A stretch of 64,000 nt of DNA from an uncultured bacterium (GTDB taxonomy: Bacteria; Patescibacteriota; Gracilibacteria; Absconditabacterales; Absconditicoccaceae). Both the position numbers and the translations under genes were made by a program. How positions within the stretch are numbered: the stretch's first letter is position 1; each line of letters begins with the position of its first letter. The notes beneath the pieces were generated by a model. The model was not told the origin of the DNA. It was given only the letters and a program-made list of their open reading frames with translations, and did not search any database. Positions 54,970 through 63,807 of this stretch are shown here, one piece after another. The stretch covers positions 1 through 64,000 of the forward strand of contig CALMTC010000007.1 of NCBI GenBank assembly GCA_937872535.1. The letters are read 5' to 3'.

Positions 54970-55197
54970 CTATATAAATCTGGATACTGTAAAAGTAACG
55001 ACAATAAGAATCACAATAACCAGAATCAGCTTCATAAAGCCAACAAACAACAATAGAAATGCTTTTTTTTCTGTTTTGGCTTTATAAGATAAATTATTTT
55101 CTGCTTCCGCCGCTCTATAACGACAGATGGCGTTTTGGAGGTCGATAAAACCACAACAATAGATCAAGACTGCAAGTAAATTTCTTATTAGTTTCAT
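54970..55197 (-). CDS. Small membrane protein, 75 aa
   Basis: Two hydrophobic segments (LLAVLIYCCGFID and LLLFVGFMKLILVIVILIVV) with a charged loop (RYRAAEAENNLSYKAKTEKK). Ends at TAG 54970. No family recognised. Confidence 0.55.
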   Translation of the reverse strand: MKLIRNLLAVLIYCCGFIDLQNAICRYRAAEAENNLSYKAKTEKKAFLLLFVGFMKLILVIVILIVVTFTVSRFI

Positions 55198-55345
55198 ATG
55201 ATTTTTCTTTACTATAAGCTATTTTACCTTAAAAATCAAAGGAAAAAATTATTTTTTCTCGAAAACTCAGTAATTTGTTAGAAAATTTGACAAAATAAAC
55301 TAAAAAAATACAATATTTCTATGTTTTTACTCTCAAATACCCATT

Positions 55346-56209
55346 ATGGAAAACACAAATAAAAATAATCCATTCCCTGGACTCGATACAGAAACCCAAG
55401 AACAAAGCTTGGAAAGCTGAGAAAAAAAAGCTCTCTATCTTTTGAGTACTGATACACTTGGTGGCTATGGTCTTGATCTGATCTTTGAGGTAGCTAAAGA
55501 AGTCTGATTTGAAGGTATAGATCTAGCAATCTGGAAGAATTTTGATGCTCGAAACATAGACTATGTCAAAAGACTATCTGCTAAGTATCAGCTTCCTGTC
55601 AAAGTAATCCAAACTTCTGCAAGTGTCAATACTAAAGAGATGAACCAAGCTCTTGATTTATGTTATGCATTGGGAACAAAAGTTATTACTATCAATGCCC
55701 CTTCTTTCTTTGATTTTTCTGCTTATAATTTTATTATAGAAAATATTTCTAAGTTAAAAAAAGAAAATCCAGATATAAAATTTTCAATTATTAACCCTGT
55801 AGTAGGTAATATTTTTGCTTTACCGGTGCCTAAATTTCGTTTTGCTAATGTGGTTGATATTATTAAAAAATTTTGATGTTATCTAGGATTTGATGTTGCT
55901 AATGTCGATGAAAATACACTTGAAGGCGAATTTATGAGAAAAATTGATAGATTCACACCTCATATGTCAGTAGTTTATTTTTCAGATAAGACAAAACTTG
56001 GAGAAGGTCATGTAATCCCTGGTGAAGGAGTTCTTAAACTGACTACCATCTTAAAAAAACTCAGACAATTTAATTATAGAAATATGATTTCTCTGAAACT
56101 TTCAATCAATAAAAAAGATCTTGCTGATACTGAAAAAGTTACTCTGATTCTTAAGAAATGTAGATCGTTTCACAAAGATTATTTTGAAAATATTACTGTT
56201 GATTTATAA
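55346..56209 (+). CDS. Sugar-isomerase-like TIM-barrel protein
   Basis: A 287-residue protein. The order of elements (GYGLDLIFEVAKEVGFEGID; YVKRLSAKYQLPVKVIQTSA; ALDLCYALGTKVITINAP; GCYLGFDVANVDEN) is that of xylose-isomerase-type TIM barrels. The usual metal-binding Glu/His set cannot be confirmed, so the enzyme may be degenerate. UGA occurs at LESGEKK, KEVGFEG and KKFGCYL. It precedes uppS by 6 bp and is probably co-transcribed. Confidence 0.6.
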
Positions 56210-56215
56210 GATGTA

Positions 56216-56953
56216 ATGGCTAAGATTCACTCCAATTTACCATTTTCTGAGAGAATGAACTACCCACATCATATTGCAGTCATTGCAGATGGAAATAGAA
56301 CTCGAGCCAAAGAAAAATGACTTACTCCTATGGATGGCCATCTTGAAGGAGCAAAAAACGCTATTGCACTAGTCAAACATCTTTTCAATACTACACCTAT
56401 CAAAGTGTTTACTTGATGGTTTCTCAGTACTGAAAATATGACCAATAGATCAGAAACTGAACTTGGATTTATTTTTGGCATTTTTAAGCTTATTGGTAAT
56501 GATCTTGATGATTTTATGATTGAACACCAGATAAGTTTTAGACGAGTTGGTAGTCCCGTAGGCTTACCAGATGATTTTCTTACTTTTTTGACTGAGAAAC
56601 AAAAAAAATTTTCGTTTTCTACTGATAAAGCTATTGTTTTTGCTATCAACTATGGTGGAAGAGATGAAATTCTCAGATGAATCAAAAATATCCCTCAAAA
56701 TACAGATCTCCAATCTCTTACGGAAGCTGATTTCTCTTCCTATCTCGACTTCTGAGCATTACCTCCTGTGGACCTTGTGATCAGAACAAAGGGCGATGTA
56801 GCCAGAAGAACTTCTGGATTTATGGCTCGACGAATAGGTTATGCTGAGCTTTATTTTTCTGAGAAAAAATTCCCTGATCTGGATTTTGCTGAAATCACTA
56901 AAATTCTTGGGCGATTTGACTCCGTTTCTGATCAAAGAAATTTCTGAAAATAA
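56216..56953 (+). CDS. uppS: Polyprenyl diphosphate synthase (undecaprenyl-PP synthase family)
   Basis: A 245-residue cis-prenyltransferase that makes the lipid carrier for wall precursors. HIAVIADGNRTRAKEKGLTP (catalytic Asp about 26), FTGWFLSTENMTNRSETE, AINYGGRDEILRGI and LVIRTKGDVARRTSGFM are the five-region pattern. The last region (ARRIGYAELYFSEKKFPDLD) replaces the usual S-x-FL-x-WQ with FMARR. It follows the 55346 gene by 6 bp. Confidence 0.9.
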
Positions 56954-57027
56954 AAGATTTTTTATTCTGGTAAAAATCCTCCGTCCTTCGGCCATCTCTC
57001 CGACAGCGATCTGAGAATGCCTTTCAA

Positions 57028-57100
57028 TAACGCCTTTCAATAAAGGAGGAATGCTACCGGGCTCAACTCCCTCCTTATTAAAGGAGGGGAAGGGGAGGTT
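57028..57100. repeat. CCTCCTT/AAGGAGG inverted repeats
   Basis: CCCTCCTTATTAAAGGAGGG at 57069-57088 and a related AAAGGAGG upstream. A similar patch with CTCCTTCAGTAAGGAGGG is at 22918-22934. No T-run follows. Confidence 0.5.
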
Positions 57101-57121
57101 TGGCAGAAAATCACTTTTTGA

Positions 57122-57901
57122 TTATTTTCTTCTGAGAAGAATTGTTTCAATTTGGGCTGTGAGCATAGCAATAGTCGCTTCATCCAACATTTGTTGATCG
57201 GCTTCGATTTGGCTGGCGACGAGATCAGTTTTTTTATTTGAATATCATCCAGCCGTATAGAGTACTGCTGGATTTTTGACGAATGAGAATCCCATCTGAG
57301 ACCAAATCGGCATAATTTGACCCATCACATGCTGAGCTCCGTCTTGCGCTCCGATTATGATCATCCCAGCAAGTTGGTTATGAATGAGATCAACTCCATA
57401 AACTTCTTTTTGATTTTCAATACAATTGAGTCTTTCTACAAGTTTGAAGTATAAGCTACTTGGATTGTTCCATCTGATTGGCGTAGCAATCAAAACAATA
57501 TCAGACCAGTCAACAAGATCGTAATAGAGCTCTGTCAACGGATCAGCCTTGCCTGCCTTTGCCATTCTCTGAGAGATCCAACATGGTCGAGTACAGTAAT
57601 CTCCCTTGATGCTGTAGTTAGCTTCACAATGCTGAAAGTTCATCTCATCAAGTTTATGAATCTTCGTGACAATCTCGATAGTTGGGTTGATAGATTTAGC
57701 TATATTCATAGCTCTTTCTAGCAGTTTATGGGACGATGGAACTCTCGGTGGATTATCGTCTTTATTGACCGTAGAACATGAAATTCAGACGATATTGATC
57801 GTTTTTCTCTCTCTAGCGTGCTGAAGAAAACTGTCCGACTGTGTCTGAAGCCACTGTTTTTGCTTAAGAAATTCTGGACTCTGTTCAAAATTATTTGTCA
57901 T
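57122..57901 (-). CDS. Flavodoxin-fold NAD(P)H/FMN oxidoreductase
   Basis: A 259-residue protein. INIVGISCSTVNKDDNPPRV, followed later by ATPIRWNNPSSLYFKLVERL and IIIGAQDGAQHVMGQIMP, fits the NADPH-dependent FMN reductase / multimeric flavodoxin family (WrbA-like). The N-terminal GISCS-x-R segment binds FMN phosphate. A Cys-rich stretch (GDYCTRPCWIS) might hold a metal or a disulfide. Redox partner unknown. Confidence 0.78.
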
Positions 57902-58029
57902 ACTCGTAAAACGATATAAAATACTATCAGTTATTGAAGTAAATGCAAAAGTATTTTTAATTTGAATGTTTTCATTATTTGTTTATGCAAAAAACTCCTT
58001 TCTTATCAATAGAAAAATTTTATTTTCTG

Positions 58030-58494
58030 CTAAAAAAAACCCCGGAAAAAATCCGGGATTCAACAAGAAGACACATTCAATCATCAACATGATTCCTGCC
58101 AATATCCAGCAGGAATAGGTTCTTTTTTTTGTTCTTTTTCTTTTAACGGGATTAATCTTAAATCAAACTCAATGTCATCATGTTTGATCATTAAGTTTTC
58201 AATGAGAATATCCCATTGTAAATCTTCTTCAAGAAAGTTTCTTTCCGAATTGAAATAGTCTTTCTTTCTCAGATCAGAGAGATTTGAGATTTTTTGACTT
58301 TTTTGGGGGGTTTTGGTCTCTATTTCAATCAGATAAGCCAAGTATTTTTTGGATAAGGGCTTACTTTCTTCACAGTAGAGATACCTCTCATTGATTGGTA
58401 TCATCACATCAAATTTTTTTCTTTCTTCCTCTGAAAAGTTTTCCATAACTTTTCTGATCGTTTCTCCTAGAGAAACATTTTTTTGTGGATTCAT
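58030..58494 (-). CDS. Hypothetical protein whose natural end may be a UGA
   Basis: A polar, acidic protein that reads MNPQKNVSLGETIRKVMENF to PIPAGYWQESC, followed by UGA UGA at 58081-58086. With code 25 it extends 18 codons to a TAG at 58030 inside the T-run of a strong terminator. No UGA is used before that. A promoter (TTGACT-16-TATACA) lies at 58541-58514. If transcription ends in the T-run, the RNA has no sense stop. No family is recognised. Confidence 0.55.
58031..58058 (-). terminator. Terminator after the 58494 gene
   Basis: CCCGGA-AAAAA-TCCGGG followed on the minus strand by eight T. Confidence 0.8.
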
Positions 58495-58513
58495 ATATTT
58501 TTTTTGAGGTTTC

Positions 58514-58541
58514 TGTATAAGAAAAAATTTACTAAAGTCAA
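58514..58541 (-). promoter_or_regulatory. Promoter of the 58494 gene
   Basis: Minus-strand TTGACT (58541-58536), 16-bp spacer, TATACA (58519-58514); 20 bp before the ATG. Confidence 0.7.
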
Positions 58542-58596
58542 TAGCTTTTTTAGATATACTTTGTTAATATTGCTCAAAAAGTTATGTAGTTTTTTT

Positions 58597-60297
58597 CTAG
58601 ATTTCTTCCCCAAGCTTAGCAAGCTGACTAACTAGAGCTTTGGCTTCAGGGAATGAGATGAGCTCGAGAGCTTCAGAGAGTTCACATCGACGAGCATCGG
58701 CTATTTCAGATTCTTGGAGATTGGTAGTGAGTGATGAGACGAGACCGACAAAGTAGGTGACTTGCTTGAGTTTTTTTCCAGGGACGAGATAGTTTTCTGT
58801 GAAGATCAATGGCTGATTATTTTTTTCAACAATCTGACAGTCTGTGATACCAGTTTCTTCAGCTAGTTCTCTCAGTGCTGAGTGCTGAGCATTTCTATCT
58901 GACTCGTCTGGTCTACCTTTTGGAAAGCCTCGATGTCATCAGTTTTTGTTCTTTATCAAAAGAATTTTTTTCTCAGATGAGTCTTTGTAGACTGGGATAA
59001 TGCCAAATGCTTCTTCGAAAAAAAGAGTTGTTTCTTTACCAGAATTTAAATTTTTTATTTTAAATGTGTTTGAAAGTTTTTCTGCTTCACCACAGATGAC
59101 GACTGAAGTGACTCATTTTTTTTGGGCATATTCAAATTGTTTTCCGAGTTTCACTGGTGATGGGTAGACGAAAGCTGATTTGTTGGCTTTTTGGAACTGG
59201 CTGGCGAGGTGAAGAGCGTCGTTTGTCATTCACTCGAAGTGCATCACCATATAGGAGTCGTCTTCAGAAGCTGGCTGTATGGCGAAATCTTCAGTCAAAA
59301 TACTAAAAAGTCTGCTGAGTCCTATACTTCCACCAATTCAGCTCAGAGAGTGCTTGGCATCGATAAAATCAGTAAAATTTTCGTACGCTCCTCCACTACA
59401 AAATGAGCCAAGATCGAGCCTCTCTTCGATGAAAGTCTCAAAAACTATGCCAGTATAGTAGTCAAGTCCACGAACAATCGTAGGATCAAATAAAATTTTT
59501 ATCTCTGGATACAAATCATGAATGGTCTGAATTACGGTCTGGATCGTGTTTCGACCTTGCTGGAAGTCGTTATTTTCTCTGATCGCTGAGGGTAACTGAT
59601 CGATCTGATTGGCTATGAGAGCAGAAAGTGCCTCAGCTAGTCCTGGAAATTTCTGGATTTCTTGAGCTTGTATTTCTGGTGTGAGCTTGTAAAATTTATC
59701 GAGAAAAGAAATCATCGCTTGGGGATTTTTTTCACCAAGTCCATCGATAAGCCCTTTGAGAAACTGCTTGTGGCTGAGTCTGATACTAAATTTTTTTGAA
59801 AGATTGAAGTGAGAAAAAATCTGGCTGATCGTTTTACCAAGCGTCGAAACGGTCTCTATCGCATAAAAACTATTGATCTCTGGTGAGTTTTGTGAGCTAG
59901 GTCGTATCGTATCGATATCTGCTTGCCAAAATTCTTTGTATCTTCCTTTTTGAGATCTCTCTCCTCTCCAAACTGGCTGGATCTGGTAGCGTTTGAACGG
60001 GAATGCAAGGTCATTTTTCCAGTCGAGAACATAACGAGCAAACGGCACAGTGAGATCAAAGTGCAGAGCGTAATCTTTTGTATCTTCACCTCACTGAGCC
60101 AAGCCATACAATCCAAAAATCTGGTTCGCTACTTCGCTACCACCTTTCTTGAGGATATCGACCTTCTCGACCGCTGGTGTCGCAATATGATCGTAGCCAC
60201 TCTGCTGATAATTTTTTTCTATCAACGCAAAAATCTGATCAAATAGTCTCTGATTGGCTGGGCTGTACTCTTGAAATCATCCTGGACGAAGTGTCAT
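58597..60297 (-). CDS. hisS: Histidyl-tRNA synthetase fused to a Nudix domain
   Basis: A 566-residue protein. Residues 1-300 are the HisRS core (HFDLTVPFARYVL; RYQIQPVWRGERSQKGRYKE; FDPTIVRGLDYYTG; SFCSGGAYENFTDF). Residues about 320-415 form the anticodon-binding domain (KSAFVYPSPVKLGKQFEY). Without a stop it continues at about 420 into a Nudix domain: NKNGGHRGFPKGRPDESDRN and SALRELAEETGI, like Ap4A hydrolases. The box has one residue more than the standard spacing. HisRS makes Ap4A as a side product, so a fused hydrolase could limit it. The joint is supported by continuous reading through UGA codons. Confidence 0.88.
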
Positions 60298-60419
60298 CGC
60301 TGGGTGGCTAAGAAGCTAAAAAATCTGCTGAAACTATAGCTATGTCGCTGATGGATGCAATAGAAAGAAGCGTTTCATTAGCTCTTCATATAGCATATTT
60401 TATTTTCTACAAAAATCTC
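60298..60419. other. AT-rich gap upstream of a candidate transcript
   Basis: No gene is supported between the hisS start and the promoter at 60420. A TAA/TAG-free stretch at 60342-60524 is part of the same frame as the small ORF within the candidate transcript. Confidence 0.4.
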
Positions 60420-60447
60420 TTGACTTTTAAATATAAAAATCTATATA
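60420..60447 (+). promoter_or_regulatory. Promoter of the candidate small transcript
   Basis: TTGACT (60420-60425), 16 bp, TATATA (60442-60447). The preceding AAAAATCTCTTGACTTTT is shared with the WG-gene promoter at 61.62 kb. Confidence 0.6.
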
Positions 60448-60449
60448 TG

Positions 60450-60667
60450 CGATGTAACACCATATTTAAACAGTATGAAAAACAAAGCTCCCCCGGTCAG
60501 CAGCGTGATATTGTTGCTACGTAAAAAAAAATCCGGATCATAAAAACAAAAAAAATGAAAAGACCAAGAAACAAATCCCCCTGTCTTGAGTGGGGGTAAA
60601 AAGCATGAATCTTCAAAATTATTAAGGTTGGAAGCGCATCTGTGTATTATACACAGATGCTTTTTTT
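60450..60667 (+). ncRNA. Candidate small transcript (RNA or micro-ORF mRNA)
   Basis: Bounded by a promoter and a strong terminator. It folds at CCCCC-TGTCTTGAGT-GGGGG (60578-60597). It also contains two tiny ORFs: ATG 60448 (MRCNTIFKQYEKQSSPGQQR, 25 codons, stop 60524) and ATG at 60554 (MKRPRNKSPCLEWG). No known RNA family was recognised. It is either a structured RNA or a micro-protein operon. Confidence 0.4.
60636..60667 (+). terminator. Strong terminator
   Basis: GCATCTGTGT-ATTAT-ACACAGATGC followed by seven T. Confidence 0.9.
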
Positions 60668-60747
60668 GTTTTCAGATTTTTTATAGACTACATGGTGCGA
60701 GATTTTATTAGTATTTTCTCTGAGAGAAAGCCAGAGAATAAATTTTT

Positions 60748-61458
60748 TTAAGAAAATAGTATTTGAGAATCGGAGAGAATAGATTGAGAAGTAAGGCGAA
60801 GATAGACTTGTACAAGGGCGAGGACATCTTTTTGGCAGTAAGTAGAGATGCGGGCCAGATCTTTGGTCGATCGATAAAGAGAAGAAACTTGAGAACCATC
60901 AATGTCGTCTTTTGGTGACGGTAATCATAAGCAAACGGTGAGAAGCTCAAGCGGTGTATAGTTTTTGTGATCTCAAAATTTTCGTAGCACCATCGTATCA
61001 AGATGATTTACTTCTCGAGGTTTTTTTTCGGCACTAAAAAGAATAGCTGGCACAGCAAGCTGGTTGATAATCAGTCTGCGAGCGAGAAATGGGAAATCGA
61101 ATTCTTTGCCGTTGTGAGCACAAAGATGAGCCTGAGGAGCTGATCGAGACTGCTCTAAAAAGTGAGAAAAATCTGCAAGCAGTGTAAATTCATCCTCATT
61201 CACAAACGAACGAATGACAAGATTATCGTCTTTAAAAAAACCTACTGCAATACAGATAATCTTGGCAAATTCTGAAAAAATTCCTGCTTTGAGCAGATAT
61301 TTTTCCTGGGCTGAGATTTCTTTATCTTCTCGCTGCATTTTTTCAGCTTTTTTGGTTCGCAATTTTTGCATCACAGGATCTAATTTCTCGAAACTCTCAG
61401 CTCACGAAACAGTCTCGATATCAAGAAACAGAATGCTGCGAAGTGCTATTTTTGTCAT
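60748..61458 (-). CDS. DEDD-type 3'-5' exonuclease (PolB-exonuclease-like)
   Basis: A 236-residue stand-alone exonuclease. Exo I is ILFLDIETVSG (Asp and Glu, Gly by UGA), exo II CAHNGKEFDFPFLARRLI, and exo III near RISTYCQKDVLALVQVYLRL (Tyr and Asp). It resembles the predicted PolB-like exonuclease family of unknown physiological role. A border motif (CCAGAGAATAAATTTTTTTA) overlaps the stop region at 60731-60750. Confidence 0.8.
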
Positions 61459-61626
61459 ACTACGAAAGAGAGAGTAAATACACACTTCATAGTCAATATT
61501 ACAACTTTTTCAATCTCATTTTTCAATTTTTCTCTACTGCCCTCAGAAGATTTTATTTGCTGTGCCAGAGACTATTTTTTCTTACTCTGCCGCAAGAGTC
61601 ATTTTATGAAATTTAAAAAAAATCTC

Positions 61627-61654
61627 TTGACTTTTTATTATTTCAAGTTATTAT
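61627..61654 (+). promoter_or_regulatory. Promoter of the WG-repeat gene
   Basis: TTGACT (61627-61632), 16 bp, TATTAT (61649-61654), 28 bp before the ATG, with GAAAGGACA as ribosome-binding site. Confidence 0.7.
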
Positions 61655-61681
61655 GAAAGGACAAAAATAAAAATCAAAATT

Positions 61682-62668
61682 ATGAACTTTAAAACACAAA
61701 AAGAGGCAGTAGACTTCGCAATGAGCCATTTCTCTCAAGAAGAGAGAGCTCACTATCAAAAATTCCTCCCATACAGATCTTTCATCTATGGTGAAAGAGA
61801 AGGAAAAGGATGGATGATTGATTATTCCTCGAAAAAGGAAAATCCATTCTTTTTGCTAACAGATGAGGATATTAAAAGTGGATGCTTTTTCAATCTGATC
61901 CAATCCTTCTCAGAAGGGATGGCAGCAGTAAAAAAAGCCAAAAAATTTGGATTGATCGATGAACAAGGTACTCTTGTCACCGATTTCCAATTCGATCTTG
62001 TCGAGCCCTTCTCTGAAGGCTTGGCGAGAGTACAAAAAAACGGAAAATGGGGATTTATCAACAAAGAAGGTACTCTTGTCACCGATTTCCAATTCGATCT
62101 TGTCTGGGGCTTCTCTGAAGGCTTTGCTAAAGTAAAAAAAGACGGAAAATGGGGATTTATCAACAAAGAAGGTACTCTTGTTATCCCTTGTCAATTCAAT
62201 GATGTCGAGCCCTTCTCTCAAGGCCTAGCGGCAATAAAAAAAAACGGAAAATGGGGATTGATCAACAAAGAAGGTACTCTTGTCACCGATTTCCAATTCG
62301 ATTTTGTCTGGTTCTTCTCTGAAGGCTTTGCTAAAGTAAAAAAAGACGGAAAATGGGGATTTATCAACAAAGAAGGTACTCTTGTTATCCCTTGTCAATT
62401 CAATGATGTCGAGCCCTTCTCTCAAGGCCTAGCGGCAATAAAAAAAAACGGAAAATGGGGATTGATCAACAAAGAAGGTACTCTTGTCACCGATTTCCAA
62501 TTCGATTTTGTCTGGTTCTTCTCTGAAGGCTTTGCTAAAGTAAAAAAAGACGGAAAATGGGGATTGATCGATGAACAAGGTGAGCTTTTTTATTGGCCAT
62601 TTACCTTTATCTACTCAATCGCCATTGAAGAAAAAAAATATTCCCTGAATCTAAACGATTCAGAATAA
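61682..62668 (+). CDS. WG-repeat (KWG) protein
   Basis: A 328-residue protein. The N-terminal 75 residues contain FAMSHFSQEERAHYQKFLPY. About seven WG repeats follow, each about 34 residues (KKNGKWGLINKEGTLVTDFQ, then FDLVEPFSEGLA). Units alternate between LVTDFQFD and LVIPCQFND. At DNA level a 204-bp (68-residue) block is repeated nearly exactly (about 62242-62650). No UGA codon is used. WG proteins are probably beta-propeller-like ligand or surface factors. Own promoter and terminator. Confidence 0.85.
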   Translation: MNFKTQKEAVDFAMSHFSQEERAHYQKFLPYRSFIYGEREGKGWMIDYSSKKENPFFLLTDEDIKSGCFFNLIQSFSEGMAAVKKAKKFGLIDEQGTLVTDFQFDLVEPFSEGLARVQKNGKWGFINKEGTLVTDFQFDLVWGFSEGFAKVKKDGKWGFINKEGTLVIPCQFNDVEPFSQGLAAIKKNGKWGLINKEGTLVTDFQFDFVWFFSEGFAKVKKDGKWGFINKEGTLVIPCQFNDVEPFSQGLAAIKKNGKWGLINKEGTLVTDFQFDFVWFFSEGFAKVKKDGKWGLIDEQGELFYWPFTFIYSIAIEEKKYSLNLNDSE

Positions 62669-62682
62669 AAACATGCAATACA

Positions 62683-62713
62683 AAAACCAGTCTTTTTCTA
62701 AGACTGGTTTTTT
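62683..62713 (+). terminator. Terminator of the WG-repeat gene
   Basis: AAACCAGTCTT-TTTCT-AAGACTGGTTT followed by TTT. Confidence 0.8.
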
Positions 62714-63032
62714 CTTAATAAAAATACAAAGTAAAATCCTACTCACTTTTTTCTTAATCGTCATTGTGAATGAAATGAAACAATTCACCTAAGCTCATAA
62801 AAATGGATTGCCTGCCTGCGGTAGACAGGCTTTACTTTGTTCGCAATGACGGCATTGCTTTATGTGAAAATCAGAATAAGAATTTTTTCAGTGAAACGCT
62901 CTCTATGTTAGTATTCTTTTAGTGTATCATTTTTTGGAGAGAAGAGAAGATGGATTTGGGTTTTGAGACTAGGAAATGGGAAATTATTTCCTATATTTTT
63001 TAAGATATTTATTTTTTTAGTTTTGTAGTACA
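62714..63032. other. Intergenic repeats
   Basis: A palindromic GCCTGCCTGCGGTAGACAGG and TTCGCAATGACGG patch at 62810-62855 (compare 15200) and a border motif at 62872-62890. No gene seen. Confidence 0.55.
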
Positions 63033-63656
63033 ATGATAGATACGATAGTACAGTTTTTGCTTGATATGATTCAGAGTATTGGCTATGGTGGTGTGGGATT
63101 AGCTATGTTTATCGAAAGTTTTTTCGCTCCAATACCGAGTGAGCTGATCATGCCATTTGCTGGCTTTCTGGCAGCTCAGGGCAAGATGAATCTCTGACTT
63201 GTTATTCTGGTAGGTTGAATCTGTAGTTATCTGGGGAGTTTGCCGTTTTATTTTCTGGGATATCGAGGTCATAGAGCTAAGATCAATCAGTTTGTAGAAA
63301 AATACGGAAACTATTTTTTTATCAAAGCCGAAGAAGTAAAACGAGGTTTCGATCTGTTTCATCGCTATGGAAACTTTTTTATTTTTTTTGGTAGACTTGT
63401 ACCAATTGTCAGAACTTTTGTATCGTTTCCTGCTGGAGCGATTAGAATGAATTTCTGGTCTTTTTCTGCTCTCACCATCTTGGGAAGCACAGCTTGGAGT
63501 GCTTTCTTAGCTTATTCTGGTTATATTTTGGGAGCAAATCGAGAACTGGTTGGTTGATTTATGAAGCAGTATGAACATCTCATCATTGGAGTAGTAATCG
63601 TTTGTTTTTTGGCTTTTGTTGGATATAAACTATTATGACCAAAATATAAAAAATAA
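63033..63656 (+). CDS. DedA/VTT-family membrane protein
   Basis: A 207-residue membrane protein. MFIESFFAPIPSELIMPFAG is the family's first re-entrant motif with the acidic and Pro residues. FFGRLVPIVRTFVSFPAGAI contains the conserved GR-x-x-P-x-R-T motif. DedA proteins are linked to undecaprenyl phosphate recycling. UGA Gly codons: MNLGLV, LVGGICS, VGGFMKQ, KLLGPKY. Confidence 0.9.
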
Positions 63657-63687
63657 TTTTCTAGTTTTACTTTATGTTTACTTAGTT

Positions 63688-63770
63688 TTCAGAATCCCGA
63701 TATCGGCTCTATTTATATGTCTCTCCCCGATATTCATCGAGGGCAGCTCGGGACGCTCACAAACACTCTG
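63688..63770. repeat. Intergenic repeat, copy 2
   Basis: CCCCGATATTCATCGAGGGC followed by AGCTCGGGA and ACAAACAC, matching 322-400. Confidence 0.6.
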
Positions 63771-63807
63771 AAAGTGATAATAATTTTATGAAGGAATACA
63801 TAATTTT

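Noticed and set aside
61822-62425. Repeated minus ORFs and CRISPR-like periodicity
   Set aside because: Shadows of the WG repeats; units have no spacers and are in-frame coding.
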